Assembly (NCBI GenBank): GCA_002900995.3
Contig: CM035312.1
Coordinates: forward strand, 2,802,418 to 2,866,417
DNA from: Ganoderma boninense
Lineage: Eukaryota > Basidiomycota > Agaricomycetes > Polyporales > Polyporaceae
Direction: 5' to 3'
Length of the DNA stretch: 64,000 bases
In this document: positions 21,913 through 33,979 of the stretch, piece after piece
Layout of the letters: every line of letters starts with the position of its first letter
Numbering within the stretch: the first letter of the stretch is position 1
Notes under the pieces: model-generated
Databases searched by the model: none
Told to the model about the DNA's origin: nothing
What the model saw: the letters and a program-made list of their open reading frames with translations, nothing else
Translations under genes and position numbers: made by a program

Positions 21913-24903
21913 ATGGCAGCAGGAACGAAGGTCATAATCGCTGGTGCTGGTATCGTCGAGCCCGTCCTGGGGATGCTCCTGAAGCTCAAAGGGTACGAGC
22001 CTCCCATATACAAACGCCTCGACGCCCCACCGACGCCGGCCTCACCCTCACGTAAGTACTAGTGCATGCATGCCTACACTCACACATGCCCCACTGCTCA
22101 GACATTCGTCTCTCCGTCCCTGTTAAGGCCAAGACAAAGGAGTGCAAACCAACTTACACTCTAGCCTACAGCAAAACGGGCTCAAAGTGCTCAACCTCAT
22201 CCCGGGGCTCCTCGCGAAGCTCCCCACGCGCGAGATCACCGAGGCGGCGAACTACACTGCCCTCGCGGGGTCCGAGCGCGAGCTCTTCCGCCTCGCGGTG
22301 CCCCCGCTGCTCAAGGAGTGCACGGGCCACACGTTCACAGACGTCCGCCGCCCCGTGCTCATCCGCACGCTCCACCAGGGGGCGCAGGCGCGCGGCGTCC
22401 CGATCGTATTCGGGCACCAGCTCGTCGGGCTCGAAGAGTCGCAGCCGCGAAAGGAGGGAGACGGAGGAGATGAGGTCACGGTTCGCGTCGCGAAGGGGAC
22501 GACGGCCACGGCGAGTTTCGGCGTGGGCTGCGACGGGGTGCACAGCGAAATGCGGAGGGTTTTGTTCGGGGACGAAGGCATTTCGTTCACTGGACTGGCT
22601 ATGGTGAGTGGGGTGCACACACAAGTCACAGATCAGGATCGCGTTGGCTGATGTGCTTGGGCGGGAAGACGGGGGGCTTCTCGCCGTTCCCGGAGGCGTT
22701 TCGGGAGAGCGATTGTCTGCGCCATTGATGTTCAACATCTACGGCGACGGCGTGCACACGATCGGGTACCCGGTGAACGACTGCGAGATATCGTGGGGGT
22801 GAGTGCAGCTCCGGCTACTCCCTCTGTGCGCGCTGTCGTCTGACGGCCGCGCTTCGTCCACAGCATAACGCGGCGCGAACCCGAGGCGAGAGAAACCTGG
22901 CGCGCGATGGACGAGGAAGGCCAGAAGGAATTCCGGGAGGGCCAATGCTCCAAACTCCCCTTCGAGGGAGGGGAACTGGTCCGCACGGTAGGGCGCATCA
23001 TCAAGGTCAGTGGGCTAGAACGGCCCCAGCACTTGAAGGAGTGCGACGCCGTCAGTTGCCCCAACATGTACGCTGACGGCGGATGGGCGTGTTTCTGCAG
23101 TTTGGCCTGTACGACCAATTGGAGCTCCCAACGTGGCACAAAAGCCGTGTGGTTCTCATCGGCGACGCCGCGCACCCCACCAGCCCCGTGAGTGGCGCAC
23201 CTTTCATCCTCTTCTTCCATGCGGAGGTAGCATTCTCAACATATCCTCACCTCGCCGGAACCCGGCATGCGTAGCACTTCGGACAGGGCGCGAACCAAGC
23301 CTTCGAGGACTGCTCACTATGGAGCTGGGCACCCTGGAAATTCACCTGTTAAATTGAGCAAAAGTCAGAATCACCCAGGATACTGTTGATTTGAGAAACC
23401 GGTGATTTGATCGGTAATTTTCACTAGTTGATTTTTGGCAGGGAGAGGTGGGAAATCGCGCTTGAAGTCTCCAAACGCCGGCCCTAAACACGAGCGCCTG
23501 TCCGCGCCGGTGGCAATTTTCAGCGTCGACATCCAGTTGCAGTCAGTCATCGACTCATCATGCATCATCGCGCACCATCCACTCTCTGTCCTCGTCTCTA
23601 TTCAATCGTCTCGCTCTAGGTATCATATCTGTACAGTTTTTGACAACTTCTACCGCTCTACGGTTCAGCTGCAGACTACCGGACGGACGAGTATCAGGAG
23701 AGCGACGAGCGTAACTCGGAGGCGAGGTCAGGCCGGTCAAGCTTCAAGACCCACTCGGTTCTCAGGCCTCAATCGCGATTCATCTTCCGCTGCATGATGG
23801 TACGTCTTTTCTGCTGGATATCTCGTACTGGTAAGTCTGCATCTCTGTTACCTAGAGGTCTTTGCGTCGGCGTCTGCTTCGTGGACACCACCGACCTCTG
23901 GGCACTAACCGGTAAGTGATGCGCATTCTTTACCCACCCCGGGCATTGTCTAGGTGAGTATCTTTCTTTCGCTATCTTATGAACAACGAGCACACAGCTT
24001 ACCATGGCTTATGGGGAGTGTTTGTGCGCGTCGTGGACCCACATTCGGGCCGTGTCATTACCCAGCCAGCTGGTGAGTCTGTTCTTATCCGGGATTTAGG
24101 GGCTGCTTAATGTTGGAGATCTGCAGGACTGCTAGTGGCATGGAAGGGCATAGAAGGTGCGTCTTCTAGTGGCTTCAGGCGATATGGTTGTATGGAGGAT
24201 ACTCGAAGAGGTTTTTGGCACTTGTAGTCTACGTACATTTAGCGCTACGTCATACATAAGTACACTGTGTACTAAATAGTTGATATTAGCATGTTTTACC
24301 TCTCATTGCTGTGGCGCATGCGTGCATGTTCCGCTAGAATGATTCCCCCCAGGACAGTTGAATTACACAGGAAAACCGTTGTAAATCACAGCGGGAACTG
24401 GTGATTTTCGCCATGAATGGGTGTGTCATTCTGCTGTTGATAATTCTTGTTCTGAAACAGAAGTCCAACTGTTGAATTTCAACAGTTTCCGCTGAAAATC
24501 CTCAGTACAACAGGTGATCCCAATAGGTGAAAATCCACGGGCGCTATGTCCACGGCTAGCGCTACCATCTCTGCTCGTCGCGCACAACCCTTTCGGCGCG
24601 CCGCCGTCCAGCACGCTCCTCGACATTGTCTTCACCGAGTTCGAGCAGCTGCTTATCGCTCGGACGTCCGCGCTCGTGCGGCGTGCGCGCCAGCACATCG
24701 AGCTGCTCGTCGTCAGCGGGGCGGACGCGTGCAGGAAGCGGGACGAGGCGCTCGTAGGGATCCTCGCAGATGGCGTGCCTGAAGCGACGGGGGCCGCTGA
24801 GGACTCCGGGAGCCCTGCCACTAGTGGGGTGATGAAGCCCGTCGGGGCGCACTACATGGACTTACTCGAGCAACCGTCCAGGGCTGGCGAGAGTGCGATT
24901 TGA
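21913..24903 (+). pseudogene. FAD-dependent monooxygenase, copy A, split by an insertion
   Basis: The product starts MAAGTKVIIAGAGIVEPVLG, an FAD-binding Rossmann strand. Its expected GxGxxG ends in E instead of the last G. Then follow LKGYEPPIYKRLDAP, a later exon with VGCDGVHSEMRRVLFG (the DG motif), and FGLYDQLELPTWHKSRVVLIGDAAHP (the GD motif), split here by a frame difference. The protein should continue HFGQGANQAFEDC...SLLVAHNPFG, but 1,246 bp are inserted at 23315. The C-terminal part (to GESAI, TGA near 24903) resumes after it. A one-base loss in the CCCC at 22025-22028 shifts DAP-TDAGLTL out of frame and is shared with copy B. These enzymes hydroxylate aromatic or other small substrates; the substrate is unknown. 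Three separate defects make this copy non-functional. Confidence 0.85.
23315..24560. mobile_element. Non-autonomous DNA element inserted in the monooxygenase gene
   Basis: Copy B shows the empty site: GACTGCT joined directly to ATCATCTCTGC. In copy A the same GCT is followed by CACTATGGAGCTGGG..., and 1,246 bp later by GCT and ACCATCTCTGC. This suggests a three-base target duplication (GCT, 23312-23314 and 24561-24563). The two ends share imperfect inverted sequence: CACCC-TGGAAATTCACC at the left against CGCCCGTGGATTTTCACC read inward from the right. A CACTA start plus a 3 bp duplication would fit the CACTA/EnSpm class, but the right end (GGCTAGC) does not match it well. No transposase is encoded. 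Confidence 0.7.
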
Positions 24904-25745
24904 GTGGGTATATGCGCCTGTGAAGGTAGAGGTGTGACTATATACGCATGCAGTGGTGGAGGCTCAGGAGTATGGGGGTCGGATGGCGCCAGTTCTCCGG
25001 TCGCCGTCAGGCTGTGCCGTCGACGTGGTCTTCACGACTTTTTTTGACTGCTTGATAGCCCAAAAATACACGTAGGGAAGACACAACGTCGTGGTGCCAG
25101 TGTATACATAGCCGTGTGCGGTTGCGGATCCGTCCGAGAGTCGAAATGTGTACGTTGACCAGAATAGCTGATCCTAGGCACGAGAGTCGATACGTGGCGC
25201 AGAAGCATCCAGACCCAAACCAGACACAAGGAGGTGCTTGAGGATGGGAACGGGCTCATCTGAGTGGCCTGATCAAACGATCTGCCTATTCCGTGAGGCG
25301 GACGACCGCAAGTAGCTTCGAGGCGGCATCGGTGCAAAATCGGACGCGGGAGGTCGCAAGATGTTACATAACGTGGACGAACCATCGGAGCCTCCCGGAT
25401 ACTTCGGTTTTGGGGGCCCAACCGGTGTCTATGTGGTTGACGTCGTCTGAGAGGAATCCTCGCACGGTGATAGGTCGAAACCTACGCATATAGTCGAGAG
25501 TCGGGCGGTTGAGAGAAGGAAAGGCAGGGATAGGAGGAGAAAAAACTGCACACCTCCGAGTAGCCAACCGGCCGGTGCCTGACCTTGGTCGAGACATCCA
25601 GAGACTCAGCAATGGAGTTGCCTAGAGGTGTTCCAGCTTCTCCATCCTGTCGGCGTTGTCGGGTTATTGGACACGATGACCCGGCGAAGGGAACGCCAAG
25701 CTTCTAGCATAGGCCGAAAGTTTCGGAGATCATGAGCCTATTGAC

Positions 25746-26912
25746 AACGCAGCTTGAGTTAAGCGTGTGTGCCGTAATGCGAAGGCATGCTCGTACCTTG
25801 GTGTATGCGCATTCAAACCGACTGGGTGGAGGAATGATGGAGGAAAGGTGGAGAGGCACGGCAAGGACGGATGGATGAGGTTTGTGTGCAAGTAGCAGCG
25901 GGCGTCAAACGAGCGGCACTGCTTTCTCGGTGCAATTCCCAGAATAGTCGCAGTGCTGTGCTATTTCGAGAGAGCGGGATGGTGGGAGGCACAACGCAAA
26001 TCACGCCTCCGTCTCGTGAACACAGAACGTCCCGAATTTTATAATAGCTTGACATTCATCGTAGCCGTGGCAGCGCATGATGGACACGTACTTAGAGCTC
26101 CGCCATGTGCAATGCAGCTGTCGCGCCCACACTCGCAACGCTGGGAACGCCGGGCGGTTCAACAGCATGGACGTCAACCATTTTGATGTGTTGTGCTTCT
26201 GGGGGATGAGATGGATGATACGGTCGGCCGACGGAAGCTCCTGAAAATGAAAATCCTGGGCCCAGAGACTGCACGTCGGTGATACGGTCTGCTCCACAAT
26301 GCGTGCTGGGAGAAACTCCGTGTATGTCCGTCACGACTGTCGGACCGGAACACCTAGGAGATTCATAGCGCTCACACAGAGGACATGAAGAGACCTGGTA
26401 TTTGTCAATAAACGGCCTGATCCATGCGTGGTAATGGTTAAGAACGATGGCTGTGGGGAGGATTGCTGTGCGTATGAGGACCTTCGGATTCGAAATTAGG
26501 AGGACAGGGAGAGTTGTGGGCGCTGATGAGGGTCGGACACGGAGGCGCTTACCGATCAAGCTCCTCTAATAACTTTGCCCGAGAGTCACTCCTCCCTCCG
26601 ACACCCTCCTGCCCCTCCCCGACGCCCTTCTACCCGGTCCTACCCCGCGCGCCACCCGAACCTACTTATCTCTCTGCTTCCTCCGCCCAGCTGTTCTCCT
26701 GCTTGCCCCCTTTCCCCTGCTCTTTGCAAGCCTCTCCTGCTGCGACCTGTGCATACCTGTGTCCTCCGAACCTGCCCATCACCCGCCCACACCGATACAC
26801 CGCACCGCCGCGGGTCAAAACCGCTCGCTCGCTCCCCCACACTCCGTACCCGCGTCCACCCACCCACACCCCCACAGATCTCGCTTGCACAACAGCAACC
26901 AGGAGCGCAGCA
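25746..26912. other. No supported gene
   Basis: The minus-strand frame 26559-26092 has hydrophobic and Cys/Pro-rich stretches but no motif. From about 26590 the plus strand is C/T-rich leader sequence for the gene at 26913. Confidence 0.35.
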
Positions 26913-27392
26913 ATGGGGAACTCACTCGAAGACTGGAAGCGCGTCCCCACCACCGCCGGCGCCCTCTTCGGCATCGACCTCCCCTACCGTCCGCCCAAGA
27001 ACCCCGTCGGCGCGTTCCTCTGGCGGCAGCGCTTCTGGATCGAGACGACCTCGGGCCTCTCCCTCCTCGAGCCCTGGGAGAAGATCCTCACCCGTATGTC
27101 CTGCGGCCTTCCCCCTGTCTTCTGCGGATGCTGACCCCACCCCGCCCTTACCTCACCTTACCACTCACCCGTACGGCAACACGCGCGTGCACGGGACGCA
27201 GTCGCGCTGCTGTACTTCCTGCTCACACTCGTCTTCACGGGCGTGTACAAGGTCGTCCCGCAGCAGGCGCCGCTGCTCTACCGCCGCATGCTCTACTACC
27301 TCTTCGGCAGCGATGGCAGCGACGGGGCCGCCGCCGCCGCGAGGTCCCTCGCCGACTGGGCTGGCCGCAATACGTCGATAGGGGACCTCTGA
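26913..27392 (+). CDS. Serine palmitoyltransferase small-subunit-like protein, paralogue 1
   Basis: Two exons with a 108 bp intron (27094-27201) encode about 123 residues. The product has a soluble N-terminus (PTTAGALFGIDLPYRPPKNP), then FLWRQRFWIE, and the key motif LLEPWEK at residues 51-57. One membrane helix follows (LALLYFLLTLVFTGVYKVVP), then RRMLYYLFG and a short tail. Human SPTSSA has the same order: LEPWER, one membrane helix, then a P-Q-H segment. Small subunits bind and activate the long-chain-base synthase in the ER membrane, the first step of sphingolipid synthesis, and can set acyl-CoA choice. The assignment rests on motif order; I am fairly sure of the family. A second paralogue lies 2.5 kb downstream on the same strand. 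Confidence 0.82.
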
Positions 27393-29898
27393 CGCTGCAC
27401 CGGGTTCGGGGGGCGTCGGACGGTCTGCTTGCCTGCTTGCTTGCTTGTTGTTGTGTGTCGGACTAGATCGGGTCCAGGACTCAGGAGGGGGTGTATGGGA
27501 TGGGATAGGACGGGACACTGCTAGCGCTATCGGATTGCACTGTGAGTGTGTCCATTTGTCTCGGGGCCGGTGTGTAAAGGAGGCTGACGTCCCGTGGCCG
27601 GGTGCGCGCGCGCAGGTATCTCTGGATTAATGTCATTGTTAGCCATAATATCATGGAACACAAACGCACTTGAGCTATTCTTGAACCCCCCTCCCGTGCT
27701 CGCGGCGGACACGGACATGGAGGTGGATCATGATGCAAGATGGCAATGACATGATGCCTCGGCCTGGCCAGCGGGAGCGTCCGGTATTCCTGGGTTAGCC
27801 TCCGGGAGGTCCCGGGAGGAGTCATGCTCACGGCTGCCGTGCGCGTGCACGACCGTGATGGTCATAGAGGCCCGGAGAGACGGCTGCACGGGACGAGTAC
27901 CAGACAGAGATGGTGAGGATAGCAGCGAGAGCGAGAGTGGTTCACGGCGAAAGGTGCGTGGTCCCAGCAGACTGCAGTCATAGTGTCGTGTTAGCAGGAA
28001 GGGGAAGAAGAGATTCTGTCCTTTAGGCTTCTGGCTTTATAGGCCCCCTGGCGGATGCGGCCCTCCGGTGCGTACACGTACTCACGCCACCTCGGTGCAA
28101 TACCGAACCGTGGTCGGCCAGTGCCCCGGACGTTGGAGGGGGGCACTTTGCAGCACGGCCTCCCATGCCTACTTATCTCTGTTCCGGCAAAACTAGTCCG
28201 TGCCCCGGGACGTTCCCTCTCGCACTCCGACGTCGTTGATCGGCTTGGCAATTCGTCCCATGTCAGCCCATGTCGGCCTTTCCGTCTCCTCCCCCTGTGA
28301 CGTCAAGCCCTCTGAAACTGCTTTGCATCGCAACTGCGGTGTCCTGACGTTCCAACTTACAAGTGCTCAGCCAGGGGACGACAAGAGTCGGATCTTCGCT
28401 ATGCTCTATGGAGTTACTTATGCACGGGGTTGAGATCACCCCGGCTACTGTACAAGATCTGGGTCACTTTTCGGTCTCGCCAAGGCCATCGGGTGTCTCT
28501 GCACTGGATTCCATGCGCCGCGACTTCGGCCGCCGTCCACACGCGTGTGGAGCACGTACGTACTCTTCAAAGCACCTTCACGAGGCCTAGGGTTATATGT
28601 AAACACAGTTGCTTCGAGATGCTTCGCCGGCGTAACCTGTCGGTTTACGTGCTGTCGAAGAGGACGTTTCCTCGTGGAGCGGCGCCGGCCTTGGTACCCA
28701 CTGCTGAGAGCCCGCTAGAAAGTATTTTGCTGTCGGTCTACCCCCGCGGGAGAAAGGCGGAGATGGACACTCACTGCTCCAGATGCAGCACTATCTCCCC
28801 CGCAGGGGGAGGAGCGGGACATTGTAATTCCTAAGTGCAAGGCTATTTCTCCACGGCCTCGGCCGGGTTCTTTATACTCCCCCCCCGTACTTACAAGTGA
28901 AACAAAACTGGAATCTACAAATCTCCTCGTACGAATATCACACGACGTAGAATATGGTCGATCCGATCGTGCTGCTCCAGGCCTTGTCATGACACAGTAG
29001 GACAGTGGCCTCTGCGATCGGGGGCTGTGATTACTGTAAGCAATGTGCGGAAACCGATGACACCGAGATGGCTCTTCCGGTCAGAACCGCTGCGCATCGG
29101 TGTACGTTACCGTACATATGTCTGATTGACATTGCTTGCGGGCCGAGCGTCGAGGATCCTGACAGCATCCGCGTTGCATAAACTCGGTCGGGAGGAGCTG
29201 AATGTCAGAGATAAGTACATTTATTAGTGTGCCTGTGCAGTACTTGTAAGTACGTTGAGGCGTTCAGGGACCCGAGCGAGGCAATATTGAATCTGCCATT
29301 CGTGATGTGCGCATGCGGCTTGCCGAGCAAATCCGCCTTAGGCATGGCACGTATGTCAGGAAAAGGGCTCGGGGGCGAGTCCGTGGAAGACCTATGAGTT
29401 GAATGCCTTGACGACTACTTATATCGTCTTAATTGTAAGAATCGGAGGGTCCTGCAAGTTTGCAAGCAGCCGGCGCTGGGATAATATTGGGGTGGAGCGT
29501 GGTGGCTGAGGGGGAGGCGCTGGAGGAGACCTGCCAAGCGAAACTCGAACCTCGAATCGAAAGGGACATCCAATCACTATAAACTTCCCCATCGTCGTCC
29601 CACTCCCACCCACCCTCTTTGAGTCTACTCTCTCTCTCCCCTCTCCTCCCGCCACGACCCCCGACGTCTCTGCACTGCAGCTCGTTACGGTCTAACTCCT
29701 TGCCGTCGTTTACGCCGTTCAAAGTCCTTGCTGCCCTGCTCTTTCCGGCAGTCCTCGCACCCACACACGACCCACAGCACTGCCAGCACCGCGCAGCCAG
29801 CAGACGACGCACTAAAGCCCAGACGCGTATACCAGCGGGACGCGACACGACACGACACACACGACAACAGACGAATCCTGAACTGTGAACAGACGCCG
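27393..29898. other. No supported gene between the two small-subunit paralogues
   Basis: About 2.5 kb without a coding signal I trust. Frames at 28430-28834 and elsewhere lack motifs. From 29590 the plus strand becomes C/T-rich, as expected for the leader of the gene at 29899. Confidence 0.4.
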
Positions 29899-30677
29899 AT
29901 GACCGTCCAGGCCGCCAGCGCACACCCCGCCCCGGTCGCGGACCCCAACTACTACACGGCGGCGATGTCGTACGCGGAGTGGAAGCGCGAGCCGACGACG
30001 ATGGAGACCCTCTTCCGCCTGCAGCTGCCCTACCGCCCGCCGCGATCGCTCGTCGGCAAGTTCCTCTGGCGACGGAGGGTGTGGGTCGAGGTGACCTTCG
30101 CGCTATCCATGCTCGAGCCCTGGGAGAAGTTCCTCGTTCGTGAGTACCAATCGTCTTCTCCTCGTCTCTCAGTACCCCTTCCCCCATTTTCTCTCACTCC
30201 TCCTTCTCTCCCTCTCGCGCCCTCCCGCGCTCTTGTCCGCGCCCGCTATCTTTTTTCGTGGCGTTGGCATGCCGGACGGGAGCCGCGCGCGCAGTCCGTC
30301 TTGTTAGGGATTAGCACGCTAACTTATCTCCGTCATGTTCTCTGTCCCCCTTCCTTCCGGCCTCCATCGCCTCACTGCGCTCAATTCTCCATCGTTGGCC
30401 GGCTCCGACGTGGCATGGTGCGGTGCCCCCAGTGGTCGTCTTGTACCTCGCGCTCGGGCTCCTCATCATGGCGACGACGCTCTATCTCCCGCACCACGTC
30501 GAGGTCATGAGCGCCCGCGCGGCGTACTACCTCTTCGGGCGCGACGCGGCGAGCGGCGTCGTCGCTGCGGGCGACCTCTTCCGCGGGGCGGTGAACGTCT
30601 CCCTGGCGTCCATCGCGAGCGCGGGCGAGTACGGCGCGAGTCTGGCCGGGTGGGCCAGCGCACGAGCAGAATTGTGA
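29899..30677 (+). CDS. Serine palmitoyltransferase small-subunit-like protein, paralogue 2
   Basis: Encodes about 166 residues in two exons. It shares PTTMETLFRLQLPYRPPRS, FLWRRRVWVE and SMLEPWEK with paralogue 1, followed by one membrane helix (VVLYLALGLLIMATTLYLP) and AAYYLFGRD. It has a longer N-terminus; ATG at 29965 (MSYAEWKREPTT) is an alternative start that would match paralogue 1 better. It also has a 40-residue C-terminal extension rich in Ala/Ser/Gly. The intron sits at the same point after the PWEK motif but is 293 bp (30140-30432), far longer than other introns in the window. The predicted role is as for paralogue 1. The two differ most outside the motif and helix, so they could give alternative complexes. 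Confidence 0.82.
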
Positions 30678-32683
30678 GCTGTGATGGAACGGGAGCCGGG
30701 ATTTGGTTTTTGGAATTGGAACGTGGGGCTTGTCGGGATCGCCAACCGATCCCGACTTGCAGTCTAGCCAAGTAACTATATGGTGCGTCTGTACGTATGT
30801 GTGCGATCGGAGCTAGAGGGGGCTGACAATTTCACTTGGACAGATACGTCCAGCTAATGAAGTTCACTCTGTGTAGAGATACCCACCTCGGCGACGCGCG
30901 CGCGGCCGCGCCTCGTATTCGTAGATATATCAATGTCGCCGCCTGCCGCAGGCCATGGCCCATTGCCACTATTGCACTGTGTGGGAACGTCCTCAAATTG
31001 TCGTCCGCCATCTGTCACGGACGTGCGTGTCCCATTCGAGAAGAAGGTGCTTCAACCATTGTCAGGGAAGTTCAACAAACGCCGCGAAGTCATGAGAAGA
31101 GCCGAGAATCAGGATGGAACTTCATACCGGTCTCAGTAAGGCGGGACGGGGGATCACCGCTGGGGTGCCTAGGCCGCCCTGCCCGGTACGCTGTGTCTAG
31201 GTCGCTCCTGCCTGTCAACGGCGCTGGAGCTTTGCTCCCATCTGGGAGACAGTCTCAGGGCGGCGGCGACGTTGATGCTAGGAGCCTCAGGCCTCAGCAG
31301 GAGGTGTGGAGTCTGGACCGTGTGGTGGCTGGCATTGCGCGGGGCATGTCTCGTCAGGTACCTCGGGCCCACCTTCGGAGGCACGTTCGTACTCACGCGG
31401 CGGCAGTACTGTAGTGCATTCCATCTTTCAAATGCTGGTGGAAAGACGCCGCGGCGTTCTTGTTCTGTTCTATGGGGACTTCCACGGTGCGTGTTATCCC
31501 CGAGTGCGAGCGCTGATCCACGACTCACGAGTGCACTGGTAGGGGGGCCATGGTCATCGCGAACAGTTGCGTGTTTGATGCTGTATGGCTGATGTGGGTG
31601 GCTTTTTACATGTTTCTCCCTCCACATGTTCACTAGCACATAGACAAGATTGTCCTAGAGAAATATCGTATCGAGGCCTCGTGGTGCTTAGGTTTGGTCC
31701 CTCCACGCTGAGTGACTACCACTCCGCCCTACTTATACATTCTCTGGTCGTGCGGGACATGGGGAAGGGGGTAGTTGAGCTGGGGTTCGAGACCCCCGCA
31801 ACTAGGGGTAGTATGAGACGGAGATGAACGTTCAATGTTGTGCCAGGTGATGTCTCAGGCCTCAGGCCTCAGGCTTCCCCCGTCACGAGTTCTACGCTTT
31901 CCGTGACTTGGCGCCGCCCTCGTCTCGCTTGTAGTGACTGACAAGCGCGTTTCTGCGTGCCTTTACTCAGGGACTGCGCGTCCGAATGTCGCTCTTGGCA
32001 GGATGCTTGGAACGACGAAGAGAACGCTTCACTCGCTTCAATTCCTTTGCCGCGGCGGGAACGCGAGGAGACGAGCGTCAACGTTGCCATTTTAAGAGGT
32101 CATCCTGATGCGGCGAAGCACGGCACCCAATCTCCGCAGCAGCCAAGTTGGAACTCGACCGCTCCCACCCCTGAAGTACTATTTGCGGAGTCCGCGCGCC
32201 CTACTCGCGCTGCTATGGTGACTGCGGACAACAACATGATGTAACATGCGCGGAGCAAGCCTTCAACGGACGCCGTGCTTGGGCCTTGGTAAGTGACGAG
32301 TTCAATTTTCAAGGGTAACGCGCCGAGCATTTCATTCAATCGCCGCCGTTCTACAGCGTTGCTGCGTAGAATCCGGAAGCAGATCGCAGGTCGGCTGCTT
32401 GCACGGAGTGATAGTAATAGCGCGCCCGGTGCCAGGTCCCGCCCTTCGTGAGCGCGCATGCGGTATATCCATACATAAGAGCTCGTTGCCCGACGTTGGG
32501 TGCCTCTTTATCTCTGCCCCTGGCAGCCAGCCAGCTCCCGTCACCCTCCTCCGCCCTTTCTGCTCCCTCTCGTTGCGCCCTGAGCTCGCAGTCTTTTTCA
32601 CCTACGTTCACTCTTTCAGCTGCTCCTGGGTCACACACGCTCCTTCAACCTCTCGATCGTTACTTTTCGCGCTCTAGGCAATC
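30678..32683. other. No supported gene
   Basis: About 2 kb with only motif-free frames. It contains the hairpin at 31772-31804. The last 150 bases are C/T-rich promoter and leader for the GH128 gene. Confidence 0.4.
31772..31804. repeat. Small inverted repeat (hairpin)
   Basis: TAGTTG and CAACTA flank an inner GGGG/CCCC stem with the loop TTCGAGA. The inner part looks like a tRNA T-arm, but no acceptor, D or anticodon arm could be placed around it. Confidence 0.5.
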
Positions 32684-33979
32684 ATGAAGTTCTCTGCGGC
32701 ACTCGTATCTATCGCTCTCCTCACTACGTCCGCGCTCGCGGCGCCCATGAACGTCAAGAAGCGCTGCCGCGCGAGGACGTCTTCTGCGGTCGCCACGACG
32801 AGCACCGCGGCCCTCGCGGAGTCCACCACGGCGGTGGCTTCGACGACTAAGGTAGCTGCCACCACGTCTAGCGCCACCAAAGCCGCGTCGACAACCAAGG
32901 CTACCACTGAAGCAACGACCAGCAGCAAGGTCGCGACGACCACCAAGGCTTCGTCCAGCAGCAAGGCCGCGACAACTACTAAGGCGTCCACCAGCAGCAA
33001 GGCTGCGACCAGCTCAACGTAAGTCCGCTTCGATCGTGATGATGATTCACAACCTGATTGTGGCGACAGGCACACGTCCTCTGCGGCTGCATCAACCTCG
33101 ACGTCCTCCGGCATCAAGCGTGGCCTGTCTTACAACGATGTCTCTCTGACTAAGGGCTTCAGCACGAGGTGAGCATCCATCATAGTAAGATTATCGGGCG
33201 AGATTCCAGGGTTGCTGAAAAAGCTGCTTCTAGCAAGGTGTCCTGGGCCTACAACTGGTACTCCCAGTCCGGCGGCTCCCTCGCCTCCGGCATTAACTTC
33301 TTCCCCATGCTCTGGGGTGGCGACGCCTCGCACACCGCGACCTGGCTGGTGGACGCCAAGGCTGCCATCGCAGCGGGCAGCACCCATCTTCTTTTGTGAG
33401 TGCGCGCCCCCTGCGCGTCCGACGCATCGCATCGCACCGCTCACTAATAAGTTGATATCAACGCACGCATCTCCGCGCGTCCGCAGCCTGAACGAGCCCG
33501 ACCTCTCGTCGCAGTCGAACGTCGAACCGGCCGCGGCCGCGCAGCTCTGGATGACATACATGCAGCCCTTCGCGGGCCAAGCAACGCTCGTCGGGCCGGC
33601 GATCACCAACGGGGGCGCGCCCATGGGCACGACGTGGCTGGACAACTTCATGGACGAGTGCGACAAGCTCGGGTGCCAGGTCGACGCGATCGCGGGCCAC
33701 ATCTACGGGTCCGCGTCGGACGCGGACTACTACAAGACGTACATCACGAGCCTGGGCAGCCGCTACTCGGGGAAGCCGCTGCTGATGACGGAGATCGGCG
33801 TGAGCGACACGAGCACGTCCGTCGCGGACCAGACTGCGCTCATCGACGCGCTCGTGCCGTTCCTCGACGGGCTCGACACCGTCACGCACTACGCGTGGTT
33901 CATGGCCGCCGCGGACCTGCTTGTGGACGCGGACGGGAGCCTGAACGCCCTTGGGGAGGCGTACGAGAACGCTGCGTAG
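32684..33979 (+). CDS. Secreted glycoside hydrolase family 128 (Asl1-type glucanase)
   Basis: Residues 1-19 form a signal peptide (MKFSAALVSIALLTTSALA). A KKR site and about 100 residues of Ser/Thr/Ala/Lys-rich linker follow, likely O-glycosylated. The catalytic domain starts GIKRGLSYNDVSLTKGF and runs through KVSWAYNWYSQ, FFPMLWGG and LFLNEPDLSSQSN. NEPD carries the presumed acid/base Glu, and LLMTEIGVSD the presumed nucleophile Glu. GH128 enzymes cut beta-1,3-glucan, so roles in wall remodelling or in attack on fungal or plant glucans are both possible. There are four exons; junctions at 33018, 33168 and 33396 join in frame. It appears complete, ending GEAYENAA. It opens a stretch of secreted-protein genes that reaches 46 kb. 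Confidence 0.93.

Larger units (their letters stand above)
20930..25745 (+). repeat. Inverted segmental duplication, copy A
   Basis: This segment matches 47463-51072 on the opposite strand along its whole length, apart from the insertion at 23315-24560. Matching landmarks, in order, are the zinc-finger remnant, the block around 21400-21480, the FAD monooxygenase exons, and the tail from 24903 to 25745 ending GAGCCTATTGAC. The match is high in the monooxygenase and weaker in the zinc-finger part. Confidence 0.9.
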
